Positions 16,264 through 24,670 of a DNA stretch of 43,489 nucleotides are shown here, one piece after another. Source of the stretch: Solirubrobacteraceae bacterium (GTDB taxonomy: Bacteria > Actinomycetota > Thermoleophilia > Solirubrobacterales > Solirubrobacteraceae); contig JADGPK010000019.1 of the NCBI GenBank assembly GCA_017882445.1, forward strand, positions 1-43,489, in the 5' to 3' direction. Position numbers and translations under genes: made by a program. The notes under the pieces are model-generated. The model was not told the origin of the DNA. It ran no database searches and saw only the letters and a program-made list of their open reading frames with translations. Every line of letters begins with the position of its first letter. Position 1 is the first letter of the stretch.

Positions 16264-16710
16264 ATGCAGATATCGCTCGCCGCCGATGAGCTCAAGGGCA
16301 TCGCCGGGGGACTCGTGCGCGCGCTGCGAGGCCGCGGGCACGACGTGCTCGCCCACGGCGTGCTCGGCGAGGGCGAGCGCGCTGACTGGGCGTGGGCGTC
16401 GGAGGCGGTCGCCCGCGACGTCGCCGAGGGCCGTGCAGAGCAGGGCGTCGTCTGCTGCTGGACCGGCACCGGCGCCTCGATCGCGGCGAACAAGGTCGCG
16501 GGCGTGCGCGCCGCCCTGTGCCTCGACGCGGACACAGCAGCCGGTGCGCGCCGCTGGAACGACGCGAACGTGCTCGCGCTCAGCCTGCGCGCTACCTCCC
16601 AGGCCCAGCTCGAGGAGATTCTCGACGCGTGGTTCTCTGCCGAGCCGAGCGCCGAGCGCGAGGACCGCGCGAACGTCGAGCACCTCAGCGAGATCGAGCG
16701 CTTTGCCTAG
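16264..16710 (+). CDS. RpiB/LacA/LacB-family sugar-phosphate isomerase
   Basis: This 148-residue protein is of the RpiB/LacAB fold, which interconverts ribose 5-phosphate and ribulose 5-phosphate or related aldose and ketose phosphates. It has ISLAADELKG at the N-terminus in place of the usual DHAG loop, then VVCCWTGTGASIAANKVAGVRAALC, which aligns with the conserved GTG-x-SIAANK-x-x-GIRAA segment. The usual active-site Cys of RpiB corresponds to C in VCCWTG, and the altered first loop suggests a divergent or different substrate. It follows pdxST, whose substrate is a pentose phosphate. Its stop codon shares CTAG with the convergent MBL gene. Confidence 0.82.
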   Translation: MQISLAADELKGIAGGLVRALRGRGHDVLAHGVLGEGERADWAWASEAVARDVAEGRAEQGVVCCWTGTGASIAANKVAGVRAALCLDADTAAGARRWNDANVLALSLRATSQAQLEEILDAWFSAEPSAEREDRANVEHLSEIERFA

Positions 16711-17774
16711 GTCGCACGGAACCTGACCACGCCGACGCGCTCCTCCTCGACGACGAGGCCGTCGCGCAGCAGCAGGTCGACGTGCCCGAGCACCTCCGAC
16801 AGCGTCAGGTAGGCCTGCGTCACCGCCACGTTCCCCCACAGCTCCTGGGCGATCTCATGCGCGCTGCGGGGCTGGGAGGCGATCAGGTGGTGCATCTTCT
16901 CGGCCCGCCTGGCGTGCATGCGGAAGCGCTGGTCGATCAGCGAGACATGATCGGAGATGGGCGGGCCGTGCCCGGGAAGAACCAGGGAGAGCTCCGTCGC
17001 CCGGGTCTCTTCCAACGAGGCCATGTAGGTGATCAGCGCCTGCGGGCGAGGTCCCGTGTAGTCGCCCTCGGCCTCCAGCGGACGGGTGAGCAGCGGGTTG
17101 GAGGATATGTGCGCGATCAGGTGGTCGGCGGCGAGCAGGATCGAGGGCTCACCGATGTCCGATCGGTCGTCGAGGAAGACGGTGTCCGACGGGCTGTGGC
17201 CGGGCCGGTGCAGCACCCGCAGCGTGCGGTCTCGCAACTCGAGCTCGCTCCCGTGGGCGAGCGTACGGGTGACCTGCACGGGGGAGCCCCACGCGCGGAA
17301 GCCCGCCGAGACGGCTCTCAGCGCGGTGACGACTTCCGGCGGGATCCCGTGGCGGAGCATCAGCTGCTCGGCGAAGCTGTCGTCGTGGTCGCTCGCTTCG
17401 CGGTAGTTGGCGAGGAAGGGCGCGAGGAGGTCGAGCGCTGCCACCTCGGCGCCCGAGCGCCGGGCGAGGATCGACGCCAGCCCGAAGTGGTCCATGTGCT
17501 GGTGGCTGACGACCAGCAGCTCGATGTCCTCGACGGCATGGCCGCGTGCGGCCAGCGCCTGTTCGAGCTCATCCATGGCCTTGGCCGAGTTGGGGCCAGA
17601 GTCGACGAGGGTCAGCGGGGAGTCCTCGATCAGGTACGCGTTGACGCGGCCGACCATGAACGGGGTGGGGATCGCCAGCCGGTGGATTCCCGCCTCGCGA
17701 GCGACCGCGAGATCGCGCTGCTCCTGCTCGCGCTCCTGCTCGCGCTCCTGCTCGCGTTGCTCCTCGCTGCTCAC
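16707..17774 (-). CDS. MBL-fold metallo-hydrolase with charged N-terminal extension
   Basis: This 355-residue metallo-beta-lactamase-fold enzyme carries the metal motif HQHMDH at 91-96, further ligands in LHRPGHSPSD and LLAADHL, and LVLPGHGP near residue 255. The C-terminal 80 residues look like the winged-helix domain often found in this subfamily (LACTB2 or glyoxalase-like hydrolases). Residues 3-18 are a Glu-Gln-Arg repeat encoded by 12-bp tandem repeats and probably form a charged helix. The GTG start overlaps the stop of the upstream phosphohexomutase gene (GTGA), so they are coupled. The substrate is unknown. Confidence 0.85.
   Translation of the reverse strand: MSSEEQREQEREQEREQEQRDLAVAREAGIHRLAIPTPFMVGRVNAYLIEDSPLTLVDSGPNSAKAMDELEQALAARGHAVEDIELLVVSHQHMDHFGLASILARRSGAEVAALDLLAPFLANYREASDHDDSFAEQLMLRHGIPPEVVTALRAVSAGFRAWGSPVQVTRTLAHGSELELRDRTLRVLHRPGHSPSDTVFLDDRSDIGEPSILLAADHLIAHISSNPLLTRPLEAEGDYTGPRPQALITYMASLEETRATELSLVLPGHGPPISDHVSLIDQRFRMHARRAEKMHHLIASQPRSAHEIAQELWGNVAVTQAYLTLSEVLGHVDLLLRDGLVVEEERVGVVRFRAT
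17720..17755 (-). repeat. 12-bp tandem repeat (three perfect copies)
   Basis: GCTCCTGCTCGC occurs three times in a row at 17720-17731, 17732-17743 and 17744-17755, with a degenerate copy beyond. It encodes the EQER repeats at the N-terminus of the MBL protein. The unit length keeps the frame if copies are gained or lost. Confidence 0.8.
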
Positions 17775-19216
17775 GACCCGGTCGGGCCGCGCCGGCCGGG
17801 TCGCGAGGCCGAGCGGATCAGCGCGAGGACCTCGTCGCGGCGGCGTTCCATGTCCTCGGGCGAGACGAGCGACTCGAGGCACAGGCGCAGCAGCGGCTCG
17901 GTGTTGGACGGCCGCACGTTGAAATGCCAGTCGTCGTAGTCGATCGAGATTCCATCGAGGCGATCCTGGCGGGCATCGGAGTAGCGCGCTGCGATCTCCC
18001 GCATCTTTGCGGCCGGGTCTGAGACCTCGGAGTTGATCTCTCCGGATATGAAGTAGCGGGAGTGGTAGGGGGCGAGTAGCTCCGACATGCGCCTGCCCTC
18101 GCTGGATAGCAGCTCGAGCACCAGCAGCGCGGGGATCGCGCCGGAATCGGCGCAGTAGAAGTCGCGGAAGTAGTAGTGCCCGGAGACCTCGCCGCCGAAC
18201 AGCGAGCCCTCCTTGCGCATGCGCGTCTTGAAGAACGCATGCCCGACGCGGTTGACGTGCGCGGTGCCGCCGGCGGCCCTGACCGTGTCGGCGACCGCCC
18301 GCGAGGCGCGCACGTCGTAGAGGATCGCCTCGCCGGGGTGCTTTCCAAGCAGCGACGAGGCGAGCAGCGCGGTGAGGAAGTCGCCGTCCACGAACGAGCC
18401 TGTGTCGTCGATGAAGAAGCAGCGGTCGGCGTCGCCGTCCCAGGCGATGCCGAGGTCCGCACCGCTCGAGCGGACCTGCTCGATGATCAGCCGCCGGTTC
18501 TCGGGCAGCAGGGGGTTGGGCCCGTGGTCGGGGAAGTTGCCGTCGGGCGTCCAGTAGGTCTTGATGAGATCCAGATCGAGCCGGTCGAGCAGCGGACCCA
18601 CCATCGGGCCGGCCATCCCGTGGCCTGCATCGAGGACGACCTTGAGCGGCCGCCCGTCGGTCGGACGGACGGCATCGGGATCGATGAAGCGCAGCGCGGC
18701 CGCCTGAAACTCCTCGTAGAGGTCGACCTCCTCGACCGTCCCCGGGATGTCGCCCTCGCCACGCAACGGCGCGGCGTCTGCGAGTTCGGCCTCGACCTCG
18801 CGGCGGATGTCCTGGATGCCCTCCTCGCCGGACAGCGCGATGGCTCCGTCTCGTACGAGCTTCGCGCCGGTGTAGGCCTTGGGGTTGTGCGAGGCGGTGC
18901 ACATCAGCCCGCCGTCCAGCTCGCGTGAGCCGACGAGGAAGTAGAGCATCTCGCTTCCCACCTGGCCGGCGTCGAGCACGTGGACGCCTTCCTGCACGAG
19001 GCCGCAGCGGTAGCGCGCCGAGAGCTCGGGGGCGCTCAGGCGCATGTCGCGTCCCAGCCCCACGCGCAGCTCGGCGACGGGCTTGCCGGCCAGGCGCGAG
19101 AGAACGCGCGCGAACGCGCGGCCGATCCGCTCGGCGATCTCGCCGTCGATCTGCTCGCCGTAGAGGCCGCGGATGTCGTACGCCTTGAAGATGTCGGGGG
19201 ACAGCGCTGGGGCCAT
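17771..19216 (-). CDS. Phosphomannomutase/phosphoglucomutase
   Basis: This 481-residue alpha-D-phosphohexomutase interconverts hexose 1- and 6-phosphates (mannose or glucose) through a phosphoserine. The N-terminus has FKAYDIRGLYGEQID, the active serine is in MCTASHNPKAYTG, the metal loop is AWDGDADRCFFID, the sugar-binding loop is FGGEVSGHYYF, and the phosphate-binding loop RPSNTEPLLRLCLE is near the C-terminus, so all four family domains are present. The start is the ATG at 19216 with TAGGAT 8 bases upstream; a longer frame to 19498 is antisense to yebC. It would supply GDP-mannose or related precursors, fitting the nucleotidyltransferase at 20031 and the GT39 enzyme. Confidence 0.92.
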   Translation of the reverse strand: MAPALSPDIFKAYDIRGLYGEQIDGEIAERIGRAFARVLSRLAGKPVAELRVGLGRDMRLSAPELSARYRCGLVQEGVHVLDAGQVGSEMLYFLVGSRELDGGLMCTASHNPKAYTGAKLVRDGAIALSGEEGIQDIRREVEAELADAAPLRGEGDIPGTVEEVDLYEEFQAAALRFIDPDAVRPTDGRPLKVVLDAGHGMAGPMVGPLLDRLDLDLIKTYWTPDGNFPDHGPNPLLPENRRLIIEQVRSSGADLGIAWDGDADRCFFIDDTGSFVDGDFLTALLASSLLGKHPGEAILYDVRASRAVADTVRAAGGTAHVNRVGHAFFKTRMRKEGSLFGGEVSGHYYFRDFYCADSGAIPALLVLELLSSEGRRMSELLAPYHSRYFISGEINSEVSDPAAKMREIAARYSDARQDRLDGISIDYDDWHFNVRPSNTEPLLRLCLESLVSPEDMERRRDEVLALIRSASRPGRRGPTGS

Positions 19217-19224
19217 GCGGGGGC

Positions 19225-19230
19225 ATCCTA
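19225..19230 (-). promoter_or_regulatory. -10 box of leaderless phosphohexomutase gene
   Basis: TAGGAT on the minus strand lies 8 bases before the ATG at 19216. It is back to back with the yebC promoter in a 61-bp divergent region. Confidence 0.45.
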
Positions 19231-19264
19231 CGTGCCCGGAGATCTCTGCCGCGCGGCGGATTCG

Positions 19265-19270
19265 TAGACT
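19265..19270 (+). promoter_or_regulatory. -10 box of leaderless yebC gene
   Basis: TAGACT ends 7 bases before the ATG at 19278 and no Shine-Dalgarno sequence is present. The same hexamer precedes the SAM riboswitch at 33413. Confidence 0.5.
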
Positions 19271-19277
19271 TGCGTGT

Positions 19278-20027
19278 ATGTCCGGGCACTCCAAGTGGGC
19301 CAGCATCAAGCACAAGAAGGCGATCGTGGACTCGCGCAGGGGCGCGCAGTTCTCCAAGCTCACGCGCGCGATCACGGTCGCCGCGCGCGACGGCGGCGGC
19401 GATCCCGACGCCAACGCGACCCTGGAGAACGCCGTCCGCAAGGCCAAGGAAGCGTCGATGCCGAAGGAGAACATCGAACGCGCGATCGCCAAGGGCACCG
19501 GCGCGGGCGGAGAGGCCGACGCGATCGAGAGCGTGCTGTACGAGGGCTATGGCCCCGGCGGCGTGGCGGTGCTCGTCGAGGCCTTCACCGAGAACCGCAA
19601 CCGCACCGGCGCCGACGTCAGGCACACCTTCGCCAAGAGCGGCGGCAACCTCGGTGAGCCGGGCTCGGTGGCGTACCTGTTCGAAAAGAAGGGCACGATC
19701 GTGATCGACTCCGAGCGCCACTCCGAAGACGAGCTGATGGTCGCCGTCGAGGCTGGCGCCGAGGATGTCCTGACCGACGAGGGCGTCTTCGAGGTGATCA
19801 CCGCGCCGAGCGACTTCACGGCCGTTCGCAGGGCCCTGGAGGAGGGCGGCGTGGAGATGGACAGCGCCGAGATGTCCTACCGGCCGTCGAGCGTCGTGCC
19901 GATCGACGAGGCCCAGGCGGGCAAGCTGATGCGGCTGATCGAGGCGCTCGAGGACAACGACGACGTCAGCGCCGTGCACGCCAACTTCGACGTGTCCGCG
20001 GACGTGCTCGAGCGGGTCGCGGGCTAG
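19278..20027 (+). CDS. yebC: YebC/PmpR-family DNA-binding / translation factor
   Basis: This 249-residue protein of the TACO1/YebC family begins SGHSKWASIKHKKAIVDSRRG, the hallmark N-terminus, and continues with FSKLTRAITVAARDGGGDP and MPKENIERAIAKGTG. Members bind nucleic acid; they have been described as regulators and as factors that help ribosomes through difficult proline stretches. The short leader and TAGACT box fix the start at 19278. In many actinobacteria yebC lies between pdxT and ruvC, and that order is kept here, with other genes inserted on both sides. A nucleotidyltransferase gene begins 3 bases after its stop. Confidence 0.96.
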   Translation: MSGHSKWASIKHKKAIVDSRRGAQFSKLTRAITVAARDGGGDPDANATLENAVRKAKEASMPKENIERAIAKGTGAGGEADAIESVLYEGYGPGGVAVLVEAFTENRNRTGADVRHTFAKSGGNLGEPGSVAYLFEKKGTIVIDSERHSEDELMVAVEAGAEDVLTDEGVFEVITAPSDFTAVRRALEEGGVEMDSAEMSYRPSSVVPIDEAQAGKLMRLIEALEDNDDVSAVHANFDVSADVLERVAG

Positions 20028-20030
20028 GCC

Positions 20031-20795
20031 TTGCAGCGCCCGCCCGTCGTGATCCTGTGCGGAGGGCGCGGGACCCGTCTGCAGGAGCACACGCAGGAGA
20101 TCCCCAAGCCGCTGGTCGAGATCGGCGGCATGCCGATCGTGTGGCATGTCGTCCAGCTGTACGCGGTGCAGGGCTTTAGCCGCTTCCTGCTGGCGACGGG
20201 CTACAAGGGCGAGCTGATCGAGCGCTTCGTCGAGACGCACGAGTGGCCCACTGGTGTGGCGGTCGAGTGCGTCGACACGGGTCTGGAGACCCAGACGGGC
20301 GGGCGCATCAGCAGGCTCGCGCCGCGGCTGGCCGGCGAGCCACTCTTCTGCGCGACCTACTCCGACGGCGTCGCCGACATCGACCTGCAGGCGCTGCTCG
20401 ACTTTCACGACGCGCACGGCGCAGCGGCGACGATGACGGTCGTCCGTCCCGAGCTGCAGTTCGGCGTGACAGAGCTGGACGAGCAGGGGCGGGTGACGGG
20501 GTTCCGCGAGAAGCCCCGCTCGGAGCACTGGATCAACGGCGGCTTCTTCTGCTTCGCTGCCCGCGCGCTGGACTACATCGAGCCCGACAGCGTGCTCGAG
20601 CGCGCTCCGCTGGAGCGCCTGGCCGGCGCCGGCGAGCTGCGCGCGCACCGGCATGACGGCTTCTGGGAGTGCATGGACACCTACAAGGACGCCGTCGCAC
20701 TCAACGACATGTGGGCCTCCGGCGAGGCGCCGTGGCGGCTTTGGGGTGGCGCAGGCGAGTCACGGCCGCCCGTCGGGTCCGCCTCTCCGCTCTAG
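20031..20795 (+). CDS. Sugar-1-phosphate nucleotidyltransferase (RfbF-like)
   Basis: This 254-residue protein matches glucose-1-phosphate cytidylyltransferases, which make CDP-glucose. The nucleotide loop is LCGGRGTRLQEHTQEIPKPL, with GGMPIVWHV next; SDGVADID provides a metal Asp, HWINGGFFCF the sugar pocket, and GFWECMDTYKDAVALNDMW the C-terminal signature typical of RfbF. The start is taken as the TTG at 20031, 3 bases after yebC, which gives two residues before the conserved strand; translation may be coupled to yebC. Its stop codon shares CTAG with the convergent cyclase gene. CDP specificity is inferred from family resemblance. Confidence 0.85.
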   Translation: MQRPPVVILCGGRGTRLQEHTQEIPKPLVEIGGMPIVWHVVQLYAVQGFSRFLLATGYKGELIERFVETHEWPTGVAVECVDTGLETQTGGRISRLAPRLAGEPLFCATYSDGVADIDLQALLDFHDAHGAAATMTVVRPELQFGVTELDEQGRVTGFREKPRSEHWINGGFFCFAARALDYIEPDSVLERAPLERLAGAGELRAHRHDGFWECMDTYKDAVALNDMWASGEAPWRLWGGAGESRPPVGSASPL

Positions 20796-21934
20796 CGGTC
20801 GCCGTCTCCGCCGTCGCCCGGGATGCGCGGGCGCGCCCGATAGAGCGCGACGGGCTCGCGAATGCCGCGCAGGCGCCGCTCGCCCGCGAACGACCAGCGG
20901 TGGGAATCACGCGCCGACTCGCGCACCTCGCGCTCGGCCAGCAGGCTCCCGGGCCAGGCGACCGAGGTGATGCGGCTGGCGAGGTTCACCGGCCGCCCGA
21001 ACCAGTCACCGGAGCGGCTGAGGGCCGCTCCGGCGGCCATGCCCACCCGCATCTGCGGGAAGTCCTCGCCCTCGGCGTCCGCCGCAGCGAGCAGCGCGAG
21101 GCCCGAGTCGAGCAGCGGCTTGGGCTCGACTGAGGCGAGCATGACTGCGTCTCCGATCGTCTTCACCAGCCGCACAGGCGGCTCGATGACGTAGCTCGTC
21201 AGCGCCTCCAGGCGCACCGCAAGATGGCTGAGCTCCTCGGGGGGCACCTCCTCGCCGAGGCGCGTGAAGCCGACCATATCGGCGAAGCAGACGGCGATCT
21301 CGCGAGAGCCCGGCAGGCGTCCGCCGCTGCGCTCGGCCGAGTTGATCGCCTCGCTCTGGGCCATCTGACGGAGGTGGAGGTTGAGCAGGCCGCTGACCAG
21401 CGGAGCCAGCATGGGAGCGAGCTGGGAGACCGTCGAGGCGTAGCGCTGGGCGAGCGCATGCTCGCTCATCCCCGGCTCGAGCACGAGGCGCAGCGGCAGC
21501 GTGCGCATCGTCTCGGCCGCCTGCGAGAGGCCGCGGCCGAGGGCGCGGAGCATGTCGAGTACGTCCTCGTCAGTGATGCCCACGGCGCGAGCCACGTTCG
21601 TCATGCGCACGATCTCGAGGTCCGAGTCGGTGTAGAACGCGTCCTCGGGAGCTGCGATCGCGAGGCCCATGGCGCGAGAGAGCGCCAGCAGGTGCGCTTC
21701 ATCGATCCCGCTGAGCTCGGCGATCTCCGCTCTCGTGTAGCGCGCACGACCGCCGATCACCCGCTCGGCCGGCAGGAACATCAGCGTTCCCGACGCCGTC
21801 GCGCGCCGCAGCTCGGCCAGGGTGACGCCGTCCGCGGTGAGATATTCGAGCAGCGCGAGGCGCTCCGCGCGGCTCTCACCCGCCAACCCGTCGAGCAGCC
21901 CCTCCGCCACGAAGTCGATCTCGTCGTCGGCCAT
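20792..21934 (-). CDS. Class III adenylate/guanylate cyclase
   Basis: This 380-residue soluble cyclase has an N-terminal helical regulatory domain of about 190 residues resembling the autoinhibitory domain of mycobacterial Rv1264-type cyclases, then a class III catalytic domain from about residue 205. Catalytic features are the first metal Asp in CFADMVGFTRLG, the Lys and second Asp in VKTIGDAVML, and the Asn and Arg in RPVNLASRIT, so it looks active. The likely product is cAMP. The start is the ATG at 21934 with TACGCT 8 bases upstream; a longer frame overlaps ruvC. The stop codon is shared in a CTAG with the nucleotidyltransferase. Confidence 0.9.
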   Translation of the reverse strand: MADDEIDFVAEGLLDGLAGESRAERLALLEYLTADGVTLAELRRATASGTLMFLPAERVIGGRARYTRAEIAELSGIDEAHLLALSRAMGLAIAAPEDAFYTDSDLEIVRMTNVARAVGITDEDVLDMLRALGRGLSQAAETMRTLPLRLVLEPGMSEHALAQRYASTVSQLAPMLAPLVSGLLNLHLRQMAQSEAINSAERSGGRLPGSREIAVCFADMVGFTRLGEEVPPEELSHLAVRLEALTSYVIEPPVRLVKTIGDAVMLASVEPKPLLDSGLALLAAADAEGEDFPQMRVGMAAGAALSRSGDWFGRPVNLASRITSVAWPGSLLAEREVRESARDSHRWSFAGERRLRGIREPVALYRARPRIPGDGGDGDR

Positions 21935-21942
21935 CGCTCGCC

Positions 21943-21948
21943 AGCGTA
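21943..21948 (-). promoter_or_regulatory. -10 box of leaderless cyclase gene
   Basis: TACGCT on the minus strand ends 8 bases before the ATG at 21934. The same hexamer precedes the ppx-like gene at 5242. Confidence 0.5.
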
Positions 21949-21989
21949 GGGCAGGCAGGCGTCCGATGACAGGCGCAGAATCACAGATC

Positions 21990-22496
21990 GTGATCGTCCT
22001 CGGCATAGACCCGGGCCTGGCCAACACGGGCTACGGCGTCGTCGCGCGGCGCGACGGCCGTCTGGTGGCACTCGACGGCGGTGTGATCCAGACGCGCGCC
22101 GGTGTCGCGCAGGAGCGGCGCCTGACCGACATCCACGCGGCCGTGGACGCGCTGCTGACAGAACACGAGCCGGACGCGGTGGCGCTCGAGCAGCTCTACT
22201 TCGGCCAGAACGTGCGCACCGCCTTCGCCGTCGGACAGGCTCGCGGCGTGGTGATGCTCGCAGCCGGCCAGCACGGCGTGCCGTGCGCCAGCTACACCCC
22301 TCAACAGGTCAAGGGCGCTGTGTGCGGCAGCGGGCGCGCGGAGAAGGACCAGGTGGCGCGCATGGTCAAGGCGCTGCTCGGCCTCGTCGAGGAGCCGCGG
22401 CCAGACCACGCCTCCGATGCGCTCGCAGTGGCGGTGTGCCACGTCAACTGCGCTCCGCTGAACACGGCGATGACGCTGGCGCGGGCGATCCGATGA
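21990..22496 (+). CDS. ruvC: Holliday junction endonuclease RuvC
   Basis: This 168-residue RNase H-fold resolvase cuts Holliday junctions with RuvAB. Catalytic acidic residues are visible as D in VLGIDPGLANTGYG, E in ALEQLYFGQN, and the closing acidic pair in RPDHASDALAVAVCH. I chose the GTG at 21990 because the family starts almost directly at this strand and CAGAAT lies 8 bases upstream; an ATG at 21966 would add eight residues. The gene overlaps ruvA by 4 bases (ATGA). Confidence 0.95.
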   Translation: MIVLGIDPGLANTGYGVVARRDGRLVALDGGVIQTRAGVAQERRLTDIHAAVDALLTEHEPDAVALEQLYFGQNVRTAFAVGQARGVVMLAAGQHGVPCASYTPQQVKGAVCGSGRAEKDQVARMVKALLGLVEEPRPDHASDALAVAVCHVNCAPLNTAMTLARAIR

Positions 22497-23092
22497 TCGC
22501 GCTCGTGCGCGGCGAGGTCGCGGTCAGGCGCTCAGACCACGTGGTGGTCCTGTGCGACGGTGTGGGCTACCGCGCCGCGGTCTCGGCCGAGACGCTGCGT
22601 AACGTGCCCCCGGTGGGCGAGCAGGTCACGCTGCACGCCCATCTGATCGTGCGCGACGACGCGCTGGCGCTGTACGGCTTTCACACCGAGCAGGAGCGTG
22701 ATCTGTTCCTGATGCTGCTGTCCGTGCAGGCGGTCGGCCCGAAGGTCGCGCTCGCGGTCCTCTCCGCCGGAGCGCCGCGCGAGCTGATCGGAGCGATCGC
22801 CGCGGGCGACGCGGTGCGCTTTCAGGCGGTGCCGGGGATAGGCAAGCGAACCGCCGAACGGATCATCGTCGAGCTCCGCGAGAAGGTCGGCGCCGCCGGC
22901 GAGGAGCCCGCGCGCATCCCGATCGTGGCGCGCCGGGGCGAGGCGCCCCATCCGCGGATGCTGGCGCGCGAAGGCCTGCTCGAGCTCGGGTACGCGCCTG
23001 ATGAGGCTGAGGAGCTGCTCTGCGACGCGGCGGGAGACAGCGCGGAGGAACTGATCGGATACGCGCTGCGACTGGCGCGGGCGGGGTCGTGA
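22493..23092 (+). CDS. ruvA: Holliday junction branch migration protein RuvA
   Basis: This 199-residue protein is the junction-binding subunit that loads RuvB. It has the OB-fold domain at 1-62, helix-hairpin-helix motifs in the middle ([17 protein letters not shown] and [19 protein letters not shown]), a variable linker, and a C-terminal three-helix domain ([17 protein letters not shown]) that contacts RuvB. The ATG overlaps the stop of ruvC, and ruvB begins 4 bases after its stop, so the three genes are one operon. Confidence 0.96.
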   Translation: MIALVRGEVAVRRSDHVVVLCDGVGYRAAVSAETLRNVPPVGEQVTLHAHLIVRDDALALYGFHTEQERDLFLMLLSVQAVGPKVALAVLSAGAPRELIGAIAAGDAVRFQAVPGIGKRTAERIIVELREKVGAAGEEPARIPIVARRGEAPHPRMLAREGLLELGYAPDEAEELLCDAAGDSAEELIGYALRLARAGS

Positions 23093-23096
23093 TTCG

Positions 23097-24122
23097 ATGA
23101 CCGAGACCGCCGCGCGCATCCAGACTCCCTACCTCGTTCCAGAGGACGAGCTCGACCGCTCGCTGCGTCCCAAGAGACTCGCGGAGTTCGTCGGGCAGGA
23201 GAGCCTGCGCCAGCAGCTCACCGTGGCGATCGAGGCGTGCAGCGCCCGCGGCGAGGCGCTCGACCATCTGTTGCTGGCCGGTCCTCCCGGTCTCGGCAAG
23301 ACCTCGCTCGCGCAGATCGTGGCGGCGGAGCTGGGAGTCCCGTTCGTGCAGACCGCCGGCCCGGCGCTCGAGCGCAAGGGCGACATCGCGGCGTTTCTCA
23401 CGGCGCTAGAGCCGCGCAGCGTGTTCTTCGTCGACGAGATCCACCGCCTGGCGCGTACGCTGGAGGAGACGTTCTACCCGGCGATGGAGGACCACAGGCT
23501 GCCGATCACGGTCGGGCAGGGGGCCGGCGCGCGCGTGGTGACGCTCGAGCTGCCGCCGTTCACGCTCGTTGGCGCCACGACCCGCACGGGCCTGCTGACC
23601 ACCCCGCTGCGCGATCGCTTCGGCATCCAGGCGCGCCTGGAGCCCTATGGCGTGGACGAGCTCGCGGTCATCGTGCGTCGCTCCGCGGGCATCCTCGACA
23701 TCGGCCTGGAGGACGACGGCGCGCTGGCGATCGCAGCACGCAGCAGGGGCACCCCACGGGTCGCCAACCGTCTCCTCAGGCGCGTGCGCGACTTCGCGGA
23801 GGTCCGCATGGAGGGCGTGGTCACGGCCGAGGCGGCGCACGCGGCGCTCGCGATGCTGGAGGTGGACGAGCGCGGCCTGGACCGACTCGACCGCAAGATC
23901 CTGGACACGATCTGCACCAAGTTCGCGGGCGGCCCGGTGGGCCTCTCGACGCTGGCCGTGGCTGTGGGGGAGGAGCAGGACACGATCGAGGACGTGTATG
24001 AGCCCTATCTGCTGCAGGAGGGGCTGATCAAGCGCACCCCTCGGGGGCGTGCGGCGACGCGGGCCGCGTTCGAGCACCTGGGCCTCGAGCCCGTGGCGGC
24101 GGCCGGACAGTCGCTGTTTTGA
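23097..24122 (+). CDS. ruvB: Holliday junction DNA helicase RuvB
   Basis: This 341-residue AAA+ motor drives branch migration. The N-terminus has [15 protein letters not shown], Walker A is GPPGLGKTS at 62-70, Walker B is [10 protein letters not shown], sensor 1 is [10 protein letters not shown], the arginine finger region is PLRDRFG, sensor 2 is [19 protein letters not shown], and the C-terminal winged helix ends in [10 protein letters not shown]. The length is as expected for the family. It lies 4 bases after ruvA, and a zinc-ribbon/PAS gene follows after about 95 bases, at a position that yajC occupies in many bacteria. Confidence 0.97.
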   Translation: MTETAARIQTPYLVPEDELDRSLRPKRLAEFVGQESLRQQLTVAIEACSARGEALDHLLLAGPPGLGKTSLAQIVAAELGVPFVQTAGPALERKGDIAAFLTALEPRSVFFVDEIHRLARTLEETFYPAMEDHRLPITVGQGAGARVVTLELPPFTLVGATTRTGLLTTPLRDRFGIQARLEPYGVDELAVIVRRSAGILDIGLEDDGALAIAARSRGTPRVANRLLRRVRDFAEVRMEGVVTAEAAHAALAMLEVDERGLDRLDRKILDTICTKFAGGPVGLSTLAVAVGEEQDTIEDVYEPYLLQEGLIKRTPRGRAATRAAFEHLGLEPVAAAGQSLF

Positions 24123-24197
24123 GTCTCGCCGGCGGCGTGCTCGGCGGGGCGCACCGCGCCGCTTCCCGGGGCGGGGTGGACCGGGAGCGGACTTGCG

Positions 24198-24203
24198 TAG
24201 TCT
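24198..24203 (+). promoter_or_regulatory. -10 box upstream of zinc-ribbon/PAS gene
   Basis: TAGTCT lies 14 bases before the ATG at 24218, so the leader would be only about 7-8 bases long. The identical hexamer precedes secDF and recJ. Confidence 0.45.
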
Positions 24204-24217
24204 GTGTGCAGAGAACC

Positions 24218-24667
24218 ATGGCCCACCCCTTCATCTGCCCAAACTGCGGTCACCGCACCAGCGAGCTGGATCGCAACCTCGGCTTCACGCGCCAGCGCAA
24301 AGGCTGCGCGAAGTGCGGCTTCGCGTTTCTGTTCGAACTGCTCGACGACTACTACCCGGCTCCGGACGCGGCGTTCTTCGTGTGCGATGGCGAGGGTCGC
24401 GTGGTCGGCTGCGGGAAGAACGCGTTCGCCTTCACGGGGCTGGAGGAGGAGGCTGTCATCGGCCAGCGGGTCGAGCAGGCGCTCGGCCTGCGCTTCTCAA
24501 ACGGCGACGATCCCGTGGCGACGGTTCTCGAGTGGGGCGTGAGGGCCCTCGAGGTGCCTGTGAGGGTCAGCGGCGAACGCGATGTCGCGGCGAGCGCGAA
24601 AGCGGACATGTTCCCCGCCTACGACGACGACGGCGGGCTGCTGCTCGTGTTGACCCCCGACAAGTAG
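24218..24667 (+). CDS. Small zinc-ribbon plus PAS-like protein
   Basis: This 149-residue protein starts MAHPFICPNCGHRTSELD, followed by GCAKCGF; the four cysteines in two CxxC pairs look like a zinc ribbon. From about residue 40 it resembles a PAS domain (YPAPDAAFFVCDGEGRVVGCG, then an FTGLEEEAVIGQ helix). I do not know a characterised homologue. The start is set by the TAGTCT box and by the cysteine motif; an open frame reaches back to the ruvB stop but adds unlikely sequence. It sits between ruvB and secDF with short gaps. Its stop TAG is the first three bases of the next gene's TAGTCT box. Confidence 0.7.
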   Translation: MAHPFICPNCGHRTSELDRNLGFTRQRKGCAKCGFAFLFELLDDYYPAPDAAFFVCDGEGRVVGCGKNAFAFTGLEEEAVIGQRVEQALGLRFSNGDDPVATVLEWGVRALEVPVRVSGERDVAASAKADMFPAYDDDGGLLLVLTPDK

Positions 24668-24670
24668 TCT
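24665..24670 (+). promoter_or_regulatory. -10 box of leaderless secDF gene
   Basis: TAGTCT ends 8 bases before the ATG at 24679 and includes the stop codon of the upstream gene. No good -35 lies 16-18 bases upstream, so its strength is uncertain. Confidence 0.4.

Noticed and set aside
16707-20654. A minus-strand open frame of 1315 codons
   Set aside because: It joins the real MBL frame (up to 17774) with long stretches antisense to yebC and out of frame with the phosphohexomutase gene. Long shadow frames are expected at this GC content.
22863-23267. Minus-strand frame across ruvA and ruvB
   Set aside because: It is a shadow of two well-recognised genes and its residues have no family pattern.
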